A stretch of DNA of 64,000 bases from Blautia luti (GTDB lineage: Bacteria; Bacillota; Clostridia; Lachnospirales; Lachnospiraceae): contig NZ_JAAITI010000003.1 in the NCBI RefSeq assembly GCF_013304735.1, positions 124,001 to 188,000 of the forward strand. Reading direction: 5' to 3'. The notes under the pieces were generated by a model. That model had not been told where the DNA came from. It worked only from the letters and a program-made list of their open reading frames with translations, and ran no database searches. Of this stretch, positions 8,439 through 17,250 are shown one piece after another. The position numbers and the translations under genes are program-made. The first letter of the stretch is position 1, and the number at the start of each line of letters is the position of its first letter.

Positions 8439-8452
8439 GAGGTGAGTGCTAA
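8426..8452 (-). promoter_or_regulatory. CIRCE operator (HrcA binding site)
   Basis: TTAGCACTG, 9 bases, GAGTGCTAA: the heat-shock CIRCE inverted repeat with the exact 9-9-9 layout and a single mismatch (position 9 is G instead of C). It covers the -35 region of the hsp20 promoter. The hrcA gene itself is outside this window. Confidence 0.93.
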
Positions 8453-8500
8453 TTTCACACTTTCTTCACATTTTGCGTACACATTTTCCGTAAAATCACT

Positions 8501-9076
8501 GACGCCCGCCGTGCAAAGCATGATGTGCGTCATCATATCGCTCTCATACAAGAATACCTGACGGAAGGAAAACTTGATGTGCTGCATGATTACCTTAATG
8601 AGTACAGCAAAAGCCTTCCGGATAACTCTCTTGTCCGTTTTTGCGAAAATACTGCCGCAAACGCTGTATTGCTCTACTTTGCTCAGCAGGCTAAGGATAA
8701 CTGTATTAATTATTTTGTTAAAGTTAAGATTCCGAATGATATCTTCGTTTCAGATACCGATATTTCTGTTATATTCGGCAATCTGATTGAAAACGCACTG
8801 GAATCCTGCAAAAATGAGTCTGGCAATGACCGGAAAATCTTGATTCGTGCCAACCTGACCGGCAGTTCGCTTTGTATTACGGTGGACAATACCTTCTCAG
8901 GAACACTCAAATGTACAAATGATGACAAGCTTGTTTCAACGAAGCATAAGGGACTCGGGCTCGGCACACAATCGGTCAAAAACATTGCCGCACATTACAA
9001 TGGTGTCTGCCACTTTAAAACAGAGGATGGAATGTTCTATGCATCTGTGATGTGTTGTAATAAAACAGATAACTAA
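8501..9076 (+). pseudogene. Truncated AgrC-type (GHKL) histidine kinase fragment
   Basis: The frame encodes the C-terminal part of a quorum-sensing-type kinase: DARRAKHDVRHHIALIQEYL (the H-box, reading upstream of any ATG), NLIENALESC (N box) and GLGLGTQSVKNIAAHYNG (G box region) with FYASVM at the end. The membrane-spanning sensor domain is missing, and the frame is closed by a TAA inside CIRCE at 8450-8452. There is no normal start codon or ribosome site: only a GTG at 8525, already inside the H-box. No response regulator is adjacent. I read it as a 5'-deleted remnant. A 9077-9334 gap downstream shows nothing recognisable. Confidence 0.75.
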
Positions 9077-9334
9077 CATTCGGTGAATGTGTGTTCTATT
9101 CATAATCCATAACAGCAAAGCCTGGAGTTGTTTTACTGGCTCCTTTTACATGTTGTCCATACATTTACTCCTTCAAACTTATAACTTCCTTTCTGGCAAA
9201 GAAAAAGACGCAAGCCATATTTTATGACTCACGCCTTACTTCGCTCACAATATTTAATTAGCACTCTCCATTTCTCATCATTTTTTGACCACAAATTTAT
9301 GACATTTACGACAAATCTGACACTGCTTTACGCT

Positions 9335-10081
9335 TCATGGAATCTGCCGGATGATGCATCTGATCGACACCGGGACGGTAATAAGACATGCCACCGCACC
9401 AAATAACATAACCGCAACATCCTGAAAAAGGAACTGGGAATTAAGAATAATTTCCAGGGTATATTGCTGTGTCTGAATGTATGAAAATAACAGAATAGTT
9501 CCCCCAAGATAAGCAAACAGCAGTGTATTTACTGTTGTACCTATGATTTCTTTTCCGACCTGATAGCCGGAAGCTGTAAGCTCCTTCGCTGTCAGACTGT
9601 TTTTATGGGTCCAGACTTCATATACAGAGGAGGTTACGGATAATGCCGTATCGATAACAGCTCCAAGAGTACTGAAAACAGTTACAAATATTCCTACATG
9701 AAGCATGTTGATATGAAGATCCGTACTGTAATAATACATAAAATCATCTTCTGAAATCTGGATCTCATTTAATCCGTAGCTTCCTGATCTCCATGTGATA
9801 ATATAAATCGGAACAAACAAAAGTAACATTACCAGCAGTGTAGCCAGAAAAGCCGCCCGCGTCTTTGGATTATTTCCGTTCTGATAAAACAGAGAAATAT
9901 AACAGACACCTGCACCTGCCACCAATATCAGGAGCAGTACAGGAAAACCGGCAGACATCAGCATAATTGAAAAAAACAAAATTACAATATTCCCTGCCAG
10001 TGTCATAATTGACATGGCTCCACGTTCACCACCGATCAGGACCATCAACATAATCAAGACCAATGTAAGAAAAATGATCAT
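9335..10081 (-). CDS. YibE/F-family membrane protein (second of pair)
   Basis: A 248-residue polytopic protein with about six hydrophobic segments. The family region is visible in FVTVFSTLGAVIDTALSVTSSVYEVW and in KELTASGYQVGKEIIGTTVNTLLFAYLGG. YibE/F proteins are widespread in Firmicutes but have no established function. I prefer the start at 10081 over the ATG at 10102: it overlaps the upstream stop as ATGA and has AAGGAG nine bases before it. It is translationally coupled to the larger paralogue upstream. Confidence 0.82.
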   Translation of the reverse strand: MIIFLTLVLIMLMVLIGGERGAMSIMTLAGNIVILFFSIMLMSAGFPVLLLILVAGAGVCYISLFYQNGNNPKTRAAFLATLLVMLLLFVPIYIITWRSGSYGLNEIQISEDDFMYYYSTDLHINMLHVGIFVTVFSTLGAVIDTALSVTSSVYEVWTHKNSLTAKELTASGYQVGKEIIGTTVNTLLFAYLGGTILLFSYIQTQQYTLEIILNSQFLFQDVAVMLFGAVACLITVPVSIRCIIRQIP

Positions 10082-11187
10082 TTTCTGCCACTCCTTTTCC
10101 ATGATGGTATTTTCATAATCGCTGAAGCAATAAAAACGGATACCGGTATTGCCAGTACAATTCCAATGCTTTCTATCAGAAAACGACAGATATCATATGG
10201 AATGTGGTATCTCACGATCGTTACAAAGCTTATATCATTATTCATCTTAAGTATGAACATGGGAATCATGCCGCTTGCCAGAACAAACAGCAGTACATTT
10301 ATCATGGTTCCCATAATATCATATCCGATTTCACGACCGGAATGTATCAGTCTTCTCAGAGAAACCGATGGATTTTTCCGTACGATCTCTCCTACTGCTG
10401 CGCTGATCGTCACCGTCACATCCATAATTGCACCAAGTCCTGTCAGCATAATATCTGCCCAGAATATATCTGCTGAATTGCCTGTACTTCCAAGGTATTC
10501 CAGATTGGAATAATCCAGATCTCCGTACATATAAATAGAAAATTCAAACAATGCCATGATCAGAAACAGAACACACAGTGTTGAAAGAACTGAGGAAAAT
10601 GTTTTTCTGTGAATTCCATTTAAGCAGATCAATGTAGTCAATGAAAAAAGAACTGCGATGACATTACAGATATTTAAAATATTTTTCCCTTCTGTAAAAG
10701 CCTGAAATCCATACGCAAATATGACTGTATTCAGTATCAGTGATATGATCGTGTAAAATCCCTGCTTTCCTGTAATGCAGATCAGAAGAAAAAATAATCC
10801 TCCTGCCAGTAATGCCAGATACCCATCCCTTTTTACAGAACGTATCGTTTTTCCGGGGCTTTCCTTTGAACCGCTTAAAAGAACGGTGTCTCCTTTATGA
10901 TATTTCTTGGTCTGAACCTGAGAAGATGTATATTCATTAGAGACCGTTATTTTTTCCCCTTTATGCGAACCGTTTAATATCCGTGCCGTAATATTCTGAG
11001 TATAGTAATATTCTTTTGAGCCCCTGGTTCCTTCTCTGCTCAGAGTCTGTTTTTCTGTTACGGAACATATTTTTGCCAGCGGTGTATGATAAAATCGGGA
11101 ATTACAGCAGGTAAACAGAACAAAAATAATATATATGCCGGCTAAAAGATATTTTTTGTGAAATATGCAGGATTTCATTAACTTCAT
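10078..11187 (-). CDS. YibE/F-family membrane protein (first of pair)
   Basis: A 369-residue protein with one N-terminal membrane segment, an extracytoplasmic beta-rich domain at about 35-125 (typical of the longer YibE type), and six or more membrane segments after residue 130. The shared family core reads DIMLTGLGAIMDVTVTISAAVGEIV and GREIGYDIMGTMINVLLFVLASG, closely parallel to the next gene, so the two are paralogues likely to form a complex. The promoter is at 11249-11277. Function is unknown; export or uptake of a small solute is only a guess. Confidence 0.82.
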   Translation of the reverse strand: MKLMKSCIFHKKYLLAGIYIIFVLFTCCNSRFYHTPLAKICSVTEKQTLSREGTRGSKEYYYTQNITARILNGSHKGEKITVSNEYTSSQVQTKKYHKGDTVLLSGSKESPGKTIRSVKRDGYLALLAGGLFFLLICITGKQGFYTIISLILNTVIFAYGFQAFTEGKNILNICNVIAVLFSLTTLICLNGIHRKTFSSVLSTLCVLFLIMALFEFSIYMYGDLDYSNLEYLGSTGNSADIFWADIMLTGLGAIMDVTVTISAAVGEIVRKNPSVSLRRLIHSGREIGYDIMGTMINVLLFVLASGMIPMFILKMNNDISFVTIVRYHIPYDICRFLIESIGIVLAIPVSVFIASAIMKIPSWKRSGRK

Positions 11188-11248
11188 TCCCCCTGTAGAA
11201 ATATTGCAATTGTAAACGCACTGACCGGTTGCTTTTTATCGAAGTAAC

Positions 11249-11277
11249 ATTGTACGCTTTTTGAAAGTATCGGTCAA
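11249..11277 (-). promoter_or_regulatory. Promoter of the YibE/F pair
   Basis: Minus-strand TTGACC (11272-11277), 17-base spacer, TACAAT (11249-11254), about 60 bases before the start codon. Confidence 0.75.
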
Positions 11278-11287
11278 TATAAGGTAT

Positions 11288-11328
11288 ACAAAAAAACAGC
11301 AGCAGAACCGTTTTCACAGTTCTGCTGC
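11288..11328 (-). terminator. Terminator of the PTS IICB gene
   Basis: Ten-base stem GCAGCAGAAC (11299-11308) with GTTCTGCTGC (11319-11328); on the minus strand it is followed by TGTTTTTTT. It separates the PTS gene from the YibE/F promoter. Confidence 0.9.
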
Positions 11329-11370
11329 CCCCATAATTATTTTAACAAATACCTAACTCCAAAAAAGCCA

Positions 11371-12843
11371 TTATTTACAAAGCGCAGAAAATGCATCTGC
11401 AACAAACTGAACCTTGGTTCCGATGATAACCTGTACAGAAGTTTTTCCAGGTTTGATCACGCCTGCAACACCTGCAGATTTGATCACCTTATCATTTACA
11501 GCTGTAATATCCTTAACCTCAAGTCTCAGTCTTGTGATGCAGTTATCGATGCTTGTGATGTTCTCTTTTCCGCCACAGCCTTCGAGGATCTTCGCAGCAA
11601 TAGCAGTATAGTCATCATTTGCAAGCTCGATATTCTTCTCTGCCTCAAGATCGTCATCGTCTTCTCTTCCCGGAGTCTTCAGATCAAATTTCTTGATGGC
11701 AAAAAGGAATACAACATAGAATACGATGAATGCTGCGATTCCAAGAGGAAGGATGAGCCATGTCTTCTGTGCTGCCGGAAGTGAGGATGAGAAAAGTAAA
11801 TCCATCGCACCAGCAGAGAAGCTGAAGCCTGCACGGAATCCAAGAGCAACTGTGATCATGGTAAAGATACCGTAAAGTAATGCATAGATCACATAGAGGC
11901 CAGGAGCAAGGAACATAAATCCAAACTCGAACGGCTCAGTTACACCACAGATAAATGCACAGATCGCTGCGGAAGCAACAAGACCGATGGCAACTTTTTT
12001 CTTTGCAGGTTTCGCACATTTAACCATTGCAAGTGCTGCACCAGGAATACCAAACATCATACATGGGAAGAATCCGGACATGTACATTCCAAGGCTCCAG
12101 GATACATCTGCAGAGGTTTCACCTGCCCAGAAGTGCTGAAGATCACCAAGTCCGATGGTGTCAAACCAGAATACATTGTTCAGTGCGTGATGTAATCCGG
12201 TAGGGATCAGCAGACGGTTCAGGAATGCATAGATACCTGCACCAACAATATCCATACCTGCAACTGCTTTTCCTAATGCTACAAGTGCACTGAAAAGTAA
12301 TGGCCATACAAACAGTAATACAACAGATACGATAATGGAAACTACTCCTGCAATGATCGCTACGCAGCGCTTGCCGCTGAAGAATGACAGCCAGTCAGGA
12401 AGCTTGGTGCTCTTGAATTTGTTATAGCATGTAGATCCGATGATACCGGCAAGGATTCCAATAAAAGGATTCGCAATTTTGTCAAACGCAAGAGTTTTTG
12501 TTGCACTGTCAGCGATTGATGGAATGATGGTTGTAACAAATCCTGTAGAAAGAAGTGTTGTGAGCATCAGCCAGGATGCAAGTGCAGCAATTCCGCCGGT
12601 TCCGTCATTCTTTTCTGACATACCGACACCAACACCGATAGCAAAAAGGATTGCCATGTTCTCGATCAGAGCTCCGCCTGCCTTAACCAGAAACAGACCG
12701 ATCAGATTGGCTGCGCCATGAATGTCTCCACCCTGCATGGTTGCCGGACATAACCAGTATCCGATACCCATGAGGATACCACAGATTGGCAGTACTGCCA
12801 CCGGAAGCATTAACGCTTTTCCCAGTTTTTGAAGAAATTTCAT
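11371..12843 (-). CDS. PTS transporter EIICB, glucose/N-acetylglucosamine type
   Basis: A 490-residue phosphotransferase permease. The EIIC domain (about 1-385) has ten or so membrane segments with typical stretches such as LMLPVAVLPICGILMGIGYW and GLHHALNNVFWFD; the EIIB domain (about 410-490) has the phosphorylated Cys435 in NCITRLRL. EIIA is not fused but is encoded by the upstream gene. Together they import and phosphorylate a hexose, probably glucose or N-acetylglucosamine; the sequence does not decide which. Start at 12843 is preceded by GGAGGGG; the longer frame to 12885 has no ribosome site. Confidence 0.92.
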   Translation of the reverse strand: MKFLQKLGKALMLPVAVLPICGILMGIGYWLCPATMQGGDIHGAANLIGLFLVKAGGALIENMAILFAIGVGVGMSEKNDGTGGIAALASWLMLTTLLSTGFVTTIIPSIADSATKTLAFDKIANPFIGILAGIIGSTCYNKFKSTKLPDWLSFFSGKRCVAIIAGVVSIIVSVVLLFVWPLLFSALVALGKAVAGMDIVGAGIYAFLNRLLIPTGLHHALNNVFWFDTIGLGDLQHFWAGETSADVSWSLGMYMSGFFPCMMFGIPGAALAMVKCAKPAKKKVAIGLVASAAICAFICGVTEPFEFGFMFLAPGLYVIYALLYGIFTMITVALGFRAGFSFSAGAMDLLFSSSLPAAQKTWLILPLGIAAFIVFYVVFLFAIKKFDLKTPGREDDDDLEAEKNIELANDDYTAIAAKILEGCGGKENITSIDNCITRLRLEVKDITAVNDKVIKSAGVAGVIKPGKTSVQVIIGTKVQFVADAFSALCK

Positions 12844-12956
12844 ATATTTCCCCTCCCTTAAAATAAATATATTTGACCGGATCACTCCGGTTATAACACC
12901 CCGAAAATTGCTACTATCTCCGGGCTGCTATAAGCCTGTCAGCTGCATGAAGATGA

Positions 12957-13436
12957 TCATGAAAGCTTGAGGACGGCTTCATCCGCCGAAACATCCCCCT
13001 CCTTCTGGAGGCTTATCTTTCCGTAATCATCTGTGTTGCAGATCAGAACCGGGATAATCGTGTTTAAACCGGCTTTCTCAATTTTGTCCAGATCAGCCTC
13101 TATCAGAAGATCACCCTTTTTAACCTTGTCACCTGCTGCAACGTGCGCTTTAAAAGGTTCGCCCTTAAGTGTGACTGTATCCAGTCCGATATGTATCAGT
13201 ATTTCTGCGCCCTGAGTGCTTGTCAGCGTAACTGCATGAAGCGTATCAAATACCATTGCCACCTCACCGTCTGCCGGAGCATATATCCTGCCATCTGCCG
13301 GGATCACTGCAAAACCGTCACCCAGTACCTTGTCCGCAAAGACAGGGTCCGGAACCTCCGCAAGGGGAACCACTCTACCCTTGCAGGGTGCATAGATTAA
13401 ATTTCCTTTATCTTTTCCTTTAAAAAATTTCAGCAT
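12957..13436 (-). CDS. PTS EIIA, glucose type (Crr-like)
   Basis: A 159-residue EIIA-Glc domain protein. Active-site histidines are His67 (DTLHAVT) and His82 (ILIHIGLDTV), the latter receiving phosphate from HPr. The C-terminal DYGKI and two-lobed beta fold spacing are normal. It precedes the EIICB gene by 113 bases on the same strand, so the pair is almost certainly one transport system. No LicT/GlcT-type antiterminator site could be confirmed in the 250 bases upstream, which are AT-rich. Confidence 0.93.
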   Translation of the reverse strand: MLKFFKGKDKGNLIYAPCKGRVVPLAEVPDPVFADKVLGDGFAVIPADGRIYAPADGEVAMVFDTLHAVTLTSTQGAEILIHIGLDTVTLKGEPFKAHVAAGDKVKKGDLLIEADLDKIEKAGLNTIIPVLICNTDDYGKISLQKEGDVSADEAVLKLS

Positions 13437-13633
13437 ATTCTCTTCCTCCCGTTATTTCACCACTTCTTCCGGTATTGATATCCGCGATGTCGATTTGTAA
13501 ATATGTCTATATATTTTTTATCCGTTCCGGGTTTATATTATATATTTCGTATAATTTTCATTTTTTGATTTTTAGGCATGTGTATATATCAACCATTATT
13601 TTCGGTTTTGTCCACATTTTTATCGGTATTTTT

Positions 13634-13672
13634 CAAAAAAATAAGCTGTAGCACATTAATGCGACAGCTTAT
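13634..13672 (-). terminator. Terminator after the sugar isomerase gene
   Basis: Nine-base stem ATAAGCTGT (13641-13649) with ACAGCTTAT (13664-13672); on the minus strand it is followed by a run of seven T. It ends the 13688-19731 sugar locus. Confidence 0.88.
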
Positions 13673-13687
13673 GCAAGAATATTCAGT

Positions 13688-14605
13688 TTACTTCAGCAGT
13701 TCTTTTTCAATCCTTTCTCTTGCCTCCGGAGCCTGTTTGTTCATCTTCTCGGGGAAGCCGAACATGGATATACAGGCGATATTGTCACCACCCACCTTCG
13801 GGGCATCCGGTGCAAGCTGCTTCTTTGCAAAATCCATTTCTCTTAAGGTACGGAAGATACCGTCAAAATCAACATCTCCCTCGCCCATGGCCAGATGCTG
13901 GTGCACCGTCACATCTGCTTTTCCCCTTCCGTTCAGTGACGGCGGATTCAGAATGTAGCGGCAGTCCATAGTCTGATTAAAGGTATCTGCAAAAAGCACA
14001 TGGGTCAGTTCATCGCCTGCATATTTCAGCATGCTTTCCACATCACCCTTTCCCTGATCGTAGAAAAATCCGTGAGGGGAAGAATATACGTAACCCAGAT
14101 TTTTGGAACGGAAGGATTTTACCATATCGCAGGTTTCATTATTCAGCTCACAGAAATCATAGGGATGAGACTGGATCTCCACACGAAGGCCTTCTTTTTC
14201 AATGATCGGAAGAAGTTCTTCCATGGAACGGAACCACATACCGTTGCAGATCTCTGCCTGGTTCGGATCACCGGAAAGCTCGGTATTGATCACAGGAACT
14301 CCCATGTTTACTGCGATCTCGATCATTTTTTTCCAATTGGCAACTGCAAACTGACGCTCCTCCTCTGTAGGGCCGGACCAGCGGTAGACACAGATGAAGG
14401 AAGAAATCTCCACGCCGGTCTCACGCAGCGCATCCCGGTATTCCATTTCACATTCCTTCGAAAAAAGCGGATGCTTGTAAAAAGGATTGATCCTGGGGTG
14501 CGGAGACTGTTCAATATATTTGTAACCCCAGTCAGCAACCTGGTGGACCATACGGTTGATATCCATCTGTTTTGCCAGAACATCTACATCAAATGCAATT
14601 TTCAT
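13688..14605 (-). CDS. Sugar phosphate isomerase/epimerase (AP-endonuclease-2 TIM barrel, IolE/IolH-like)
   Basis: A 305-residue xylose-isomerase-like TIM barrel. Metal- and substrate-binding positions typical of the family are seen in NTELSGDP, VEIQSHPYDF, YVYSSPHGFFYD and HLAMGEGDVDFDGIF (the GEGDVD segment is a family hallmark). Relatives include the inositol enzymes IolE and IolH and various ketose epimerases; the precise reaction cannot be assigned. It is the last gene of the regulator/ABC locus, about 100 bases after the chimeric ATPase gene, consistent with catabolism of a sugar or polyol once imported by that system. Confidence 0.85.
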   Translation of the reverse strand: MKIAFDVDVLAKQMDINRMVHQVADWGYKYIEQSPHPRINPFYKHPLFSKECEMEYRDALRETGVEISSFICVYRWSGPTEEERQFAVANWKKMIEIAVNMGVPVINTELSGDPNQAEICNGMWFRSMEELLPIIEKEGLRVEIQSHPYDFCELNNETCDMVKSFRSKNLGYVYSSPHGFFYDQGKGDVESMLKYAGDELTHVLFADTFNQTMDCRYILNPPSLNGRGKADVTVHQHLAMGEGDVDFDGIFRTLREMDFAKKQLAPDAPKVGGDNIACISMFGFPEKMNKQAPEARERIEKELLK

Positions 14606-14703
14606 GTTAAAACCCTCCCAATTTCTCAGTTAAAACAGAAGGCGGGAAATTTACCTTCCCGCCTTCCGCCCGTTTTCATATATTTCGCATATCTCTGTTT
14701 TAC

Positions 14704-16014
14704 TTATTTTGCAATGGCATCCAGTGCTTCCTGAGCATTGTCTGCTGTGTAGTATACGTTATCTACGATGGTCTCGGAATCAACTTCCTTGCCATCCAGA
14801 AGGTCTGCGCATGCATCTGCTGCAAATTTTCCCTGGTCAGCAGTACCCTGTGCCATGGTTCCCTGAAGCTTTCCATCCAGAACTGCCTGAAGTCCTTCCG
14901 ATGTAGCATCGATTCCATATACTTTGATCTCACCTGTCTTCTGTGCATCTGCAATGGCTTTCGCAGCACCTACAGCCATACTGTCATTCTGTGCAACTAC
15001 TGCGCTGATCTCTTTTCCTGCGTTCAGCCAGTTCTCAACAATGGTAAGTGCCGGCTCTGTTTGCCACTCTGCAGTATCCTGGAATGCTACGGTTACATCC
15101 GGATAATCTGCAAGTACCTGGTCAAAGCCTTCAGAACGTCCAACCTGTCCGTCAGAACCCATAGGTCCAAGAAGAAGAGCTACATTACCTTTTCCGTCGA
15201 TGTCCTTCATAACCTCTTCCATCAGTTTGGAACCTGTGGTTGCCGCATCTGCACCTACATAGCAGTCAGCAGCTTCCGGATCACTGATTCTCTGGTTTAC
15301 GATAACGACATTAACGCCTGCCTCTTTTGCCGGTTTGGTTCCAATCCACTGACCATCTCTTAAAACTGTGATGGTATCTGAGATCCGGAAGATCTCATCC
15401 ATCTTATGAGAAATATAGATAATGGCAACACCCTGTTTTTTCAGTCTTTCGATCTGTGCAAAAAGTACAGTTGCTTCTTTCTCTGTGATGGCGGATGTAG
15501 GCTCGTCCATAACAATGATCCTGGAATTCAGTGAGATTGCCTTTACAATCTCTACCAGCTGCATTTCCGCTACACTTAAGGTACGCATCTTTGCCCGGGG
15601 ATCAATATCGATATTCATTTCCCGGAAATATTTGCCGGTCTCCTCTCTCATTCTGGCGATATCCACGATCTTCAGCTTCTCAAATCCTTTTTTAAGAAGC
15701 TCTCTTCCAACAAAAACATTCTCTGCCACTTCCATGTCCAGCACTGTGTTCAGCTCCTGATGGATCATGGAAATTCCTTTGCTCATGGCATCCTTCGGCC
15801 CGTGTATGACAGTTTCTTTACCTTCCAGAAAGATACTTCCCTGGTCTGCCTTGTAAATTCCCATTAGAATCTTCATCAGTGTGGATTTACCGGCACCATT
15901 TTCACCCATCAGGGCGTGTACCTCACCTGGTCTGACCTGAAGGGTAACATCCTCGAGAACCTTCACACCCGGAAATGACTTATAGATGTTTTTCAGCTCA
16001 AGAACATATTCCAT
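14704..16014 (-). CDS. Chimeric sugar-ABC ATPase / sugar-binding protein (in-frame deletion fusion)
   Basis: The 436-residue frame joins two unrelated parts. Residues 1 to about 227 are the first ATPase domain of an RbsA/MglA-type importer: Walker A GENGAGKST (38-46), signature LSVAEMQ (146-152), Walker B IIVMDEP (166-172) and the switch ISHKMDEIF. From about residue 229 the sequence becomes the C-terminal half of an RbsB-type periplasmic sugar-binding protein (AKEAGVNVVIVNQRISDPEA, YVGAD, AVVAQNDSMAVGAAKA, KVYGIDATSEGLQAVLDG). The second ATPase domain, the permease and the signal peptide plus first lobe of the binding protein are missing. The join is near 15322-15335 at GTKPAKEAG. A normal start (16014) has GGGAG upstream. 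Either a disabled remnant or, less likely, a new cytoplasmic protein. Confidence 0.85.
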   Translation of the reverse strand: MEYVLELKNIYKSFPGVKVLEDVTLQVRPGEVHALMGENGAGKSTLMKILMGIYKADQGSIFLEGKETVIHGPKDAMSKGISMIHQELNTVLDMEVAENVFVGRELLKKGFEKLKIVDIARMREETGKYFREMNIDIDPRAKMRTLSVAEMQLVEIVKAISLNSRIIVMDEPTSAITEKEATVLFAQIERLKKQGVAIIYISHKMDEIFRISDTITVLRDGQWIGTKPAKEAGVNVVIVNQRISDPEAADCYVGADAATTGSKLMEEVMKDIDGKGNVALLLGPMGSDGQVGRSEGFDQVLADYPDVTVAFQDTAEWQTEPALTIVENWLNAGKEISAVVAQNDSMAVGAAKAIADAQKTGEIKVYGIDATSEGLQAVLDGKLQGTMAQGTADQGKFAADACADLLDGKEVDSETIVDNVYYTADNAQEALDAIAK

Positions 16015-16186
16015 AGATTTTCTCCCTTCCTCTCCTTTTTCCTCGCTTAATAACCATACAGGGGAATTAAAAATCCCTCCTGATAATGTTTTGGTTTGTT
16101 TATGAGCATATATTAAACAATTTATGCTCACTTTCCAACCGACATTTTTCATATCAGGGGGGATGATTTTTGGATTTTTATATTTT

Positions 16187-17245
16187 TCACACAATACGCA
16201 GGCGATTTAAGAACTCTTTGTTGTTACATCTGCTGGTAACAGAGGTCTGGATGCCGATCTTTTTTCCAAGGTAATTTTTCAGAATTCCGGGGGTTGCTTT
16301 TTCTCCGTTAATGCGGATTTCTCCTTCTCTCCATCTCTGTTTGCCGGCCAGCGTGTTTACCAATCTGCTGGCTGTTTTGTAATCGTTGTCACGGATCACC
16401 GCGATCTCTCCGCTTCTGACCTTCAGTGAAAAAGGTTCCTCTTCCTGATCATGAAATTTTATATGATCCATTTCCAGAATGATCCTTCCTTTTCCTGCCG
16501 TGACCGGTACAGCGCCTTTCCATACACCAGAAGCTGCTGTATACAGTTTTTCTTTTTCATACTCATCCACACTAAGCCGGTAACAGATCAGACCTTTTTT
16601 CAGGATATCGATCCTTCCGGCGTAGCGGAACAGAAATTCATAACTCTGATCCTGAATATAAACAGCCTTTCCTCTCTGGAGAAGAAGCTCGCTGTATTCC
16701 ATAAAACGTTCGATATCATCAGGCCGGAGATACTCTGTCAGGAAACTGAAAACCAGGATATCCACATCATACAGCCAGGACTGGAACAAAAATACCCTTC
16801 CATAATCAATGGGGCTTAGATCCCGGATGCGGTCCTTCCAGTCAATTTCCCCACACAGCAGCTCCTTCATTTCCAAAGCCTCCTGGCTTTTGAACCTTTT
16901 CTTCATTTCCCTGCGGTCCCTGATCCCAAGATTTCCTTTCAGGGAAAAAAGATAATCTCCTACTGTCAGTTCCGGCGAATAATTGGTTTTTCTCTCCAGA
17001 ACCGCAACCCGGTTGGAAATCTCCCTGTGTATGGACATACTGTCCGCCTGTTCCTCACAGATAAATGTTTTTCCCGTTTTCAGATCCATAGTCCCGCGAA
17101 AAAAATTCAGGATCATATCCGAGTCCGAGATACTGTCCGGAAAAATTCCCACGCATTCTCCTCTGGAAATTTCCAGATCCAGAATGATCTTTTTATTTTT
17201 TACAGGCAGAAGGCCATTTTCAATTCTAAGAAGTTCTTCTTTCAT
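16187..17245 (-). CDS. Degenerate double-ABC protein, sugar-importer type, C-terminally short
   Basis: The 352-residue protein follows the layout of a two-domain sugar ABC ATPase but lacks the catalytic motifs. The first P-loop position reads GIFPDSISDSDM and the second AVIRDNDYKTAS, neither with GKS/T. The signature region reads LSPIDYGRVFLFQSW and the Walker B position DILVFSFLTE. The frame ends with NNKEFLNRLRIV, well short of the usual 500 residues. Such degenerate ATPases occur beside YesM/YesN genes in Lachnospiraceae and may be regulatory. It begins five bases after the histidine kinase stop, so it is in the same operon; 172 bases separate it from the chimeric gene. Confidence 0.6.
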   Translation of the reverse strand: MKEELLRIENGLLPVKNKKIILDLEISRGECVGIFPDSISDSDMILNFFRGTMDLKTGKTFICEEQADSMSIHREISNRVAVLERKTNYSPELTVGDYLFSLKGNLGIRDRREMKKRFKSQEALEMKELLCGEIDWKDRIRDLSPIDYGRVFLFQSWLYDVDILVFSFLTEYLRPDDIERFMEYSELLLQRGKAVYIQDQSYEFLFRYAGRIDILKKGLICYRLSVDEYEKEKLYTAASGVWKGAVPVTAGKGRIILEMDHIKFHDQEEEPFSLKVRSGEIAVIRDNDYKTASRLVNTLAGKQRWREGEIRINGEKATPGILKNYLGKKIGIQTSVTSRCNNKEFLNRLRIV

Positions 17246-17250
17246 TTACG

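Noticed and set aside
8525-9076. Complete small regulatory protein starting at GTG 8525
   Set aside because: The start would lie inside the H-box, no ribosome site precedes it, and homologous sequence continues upstream in frame.
14704-16194. Longer start for the ATPase/binding-protein chimera at 16194
   Set aside because: The extra 60 residues are low-complexity leader sequence overlapping the previous gene; a good ribosome site lies directly before 16014.
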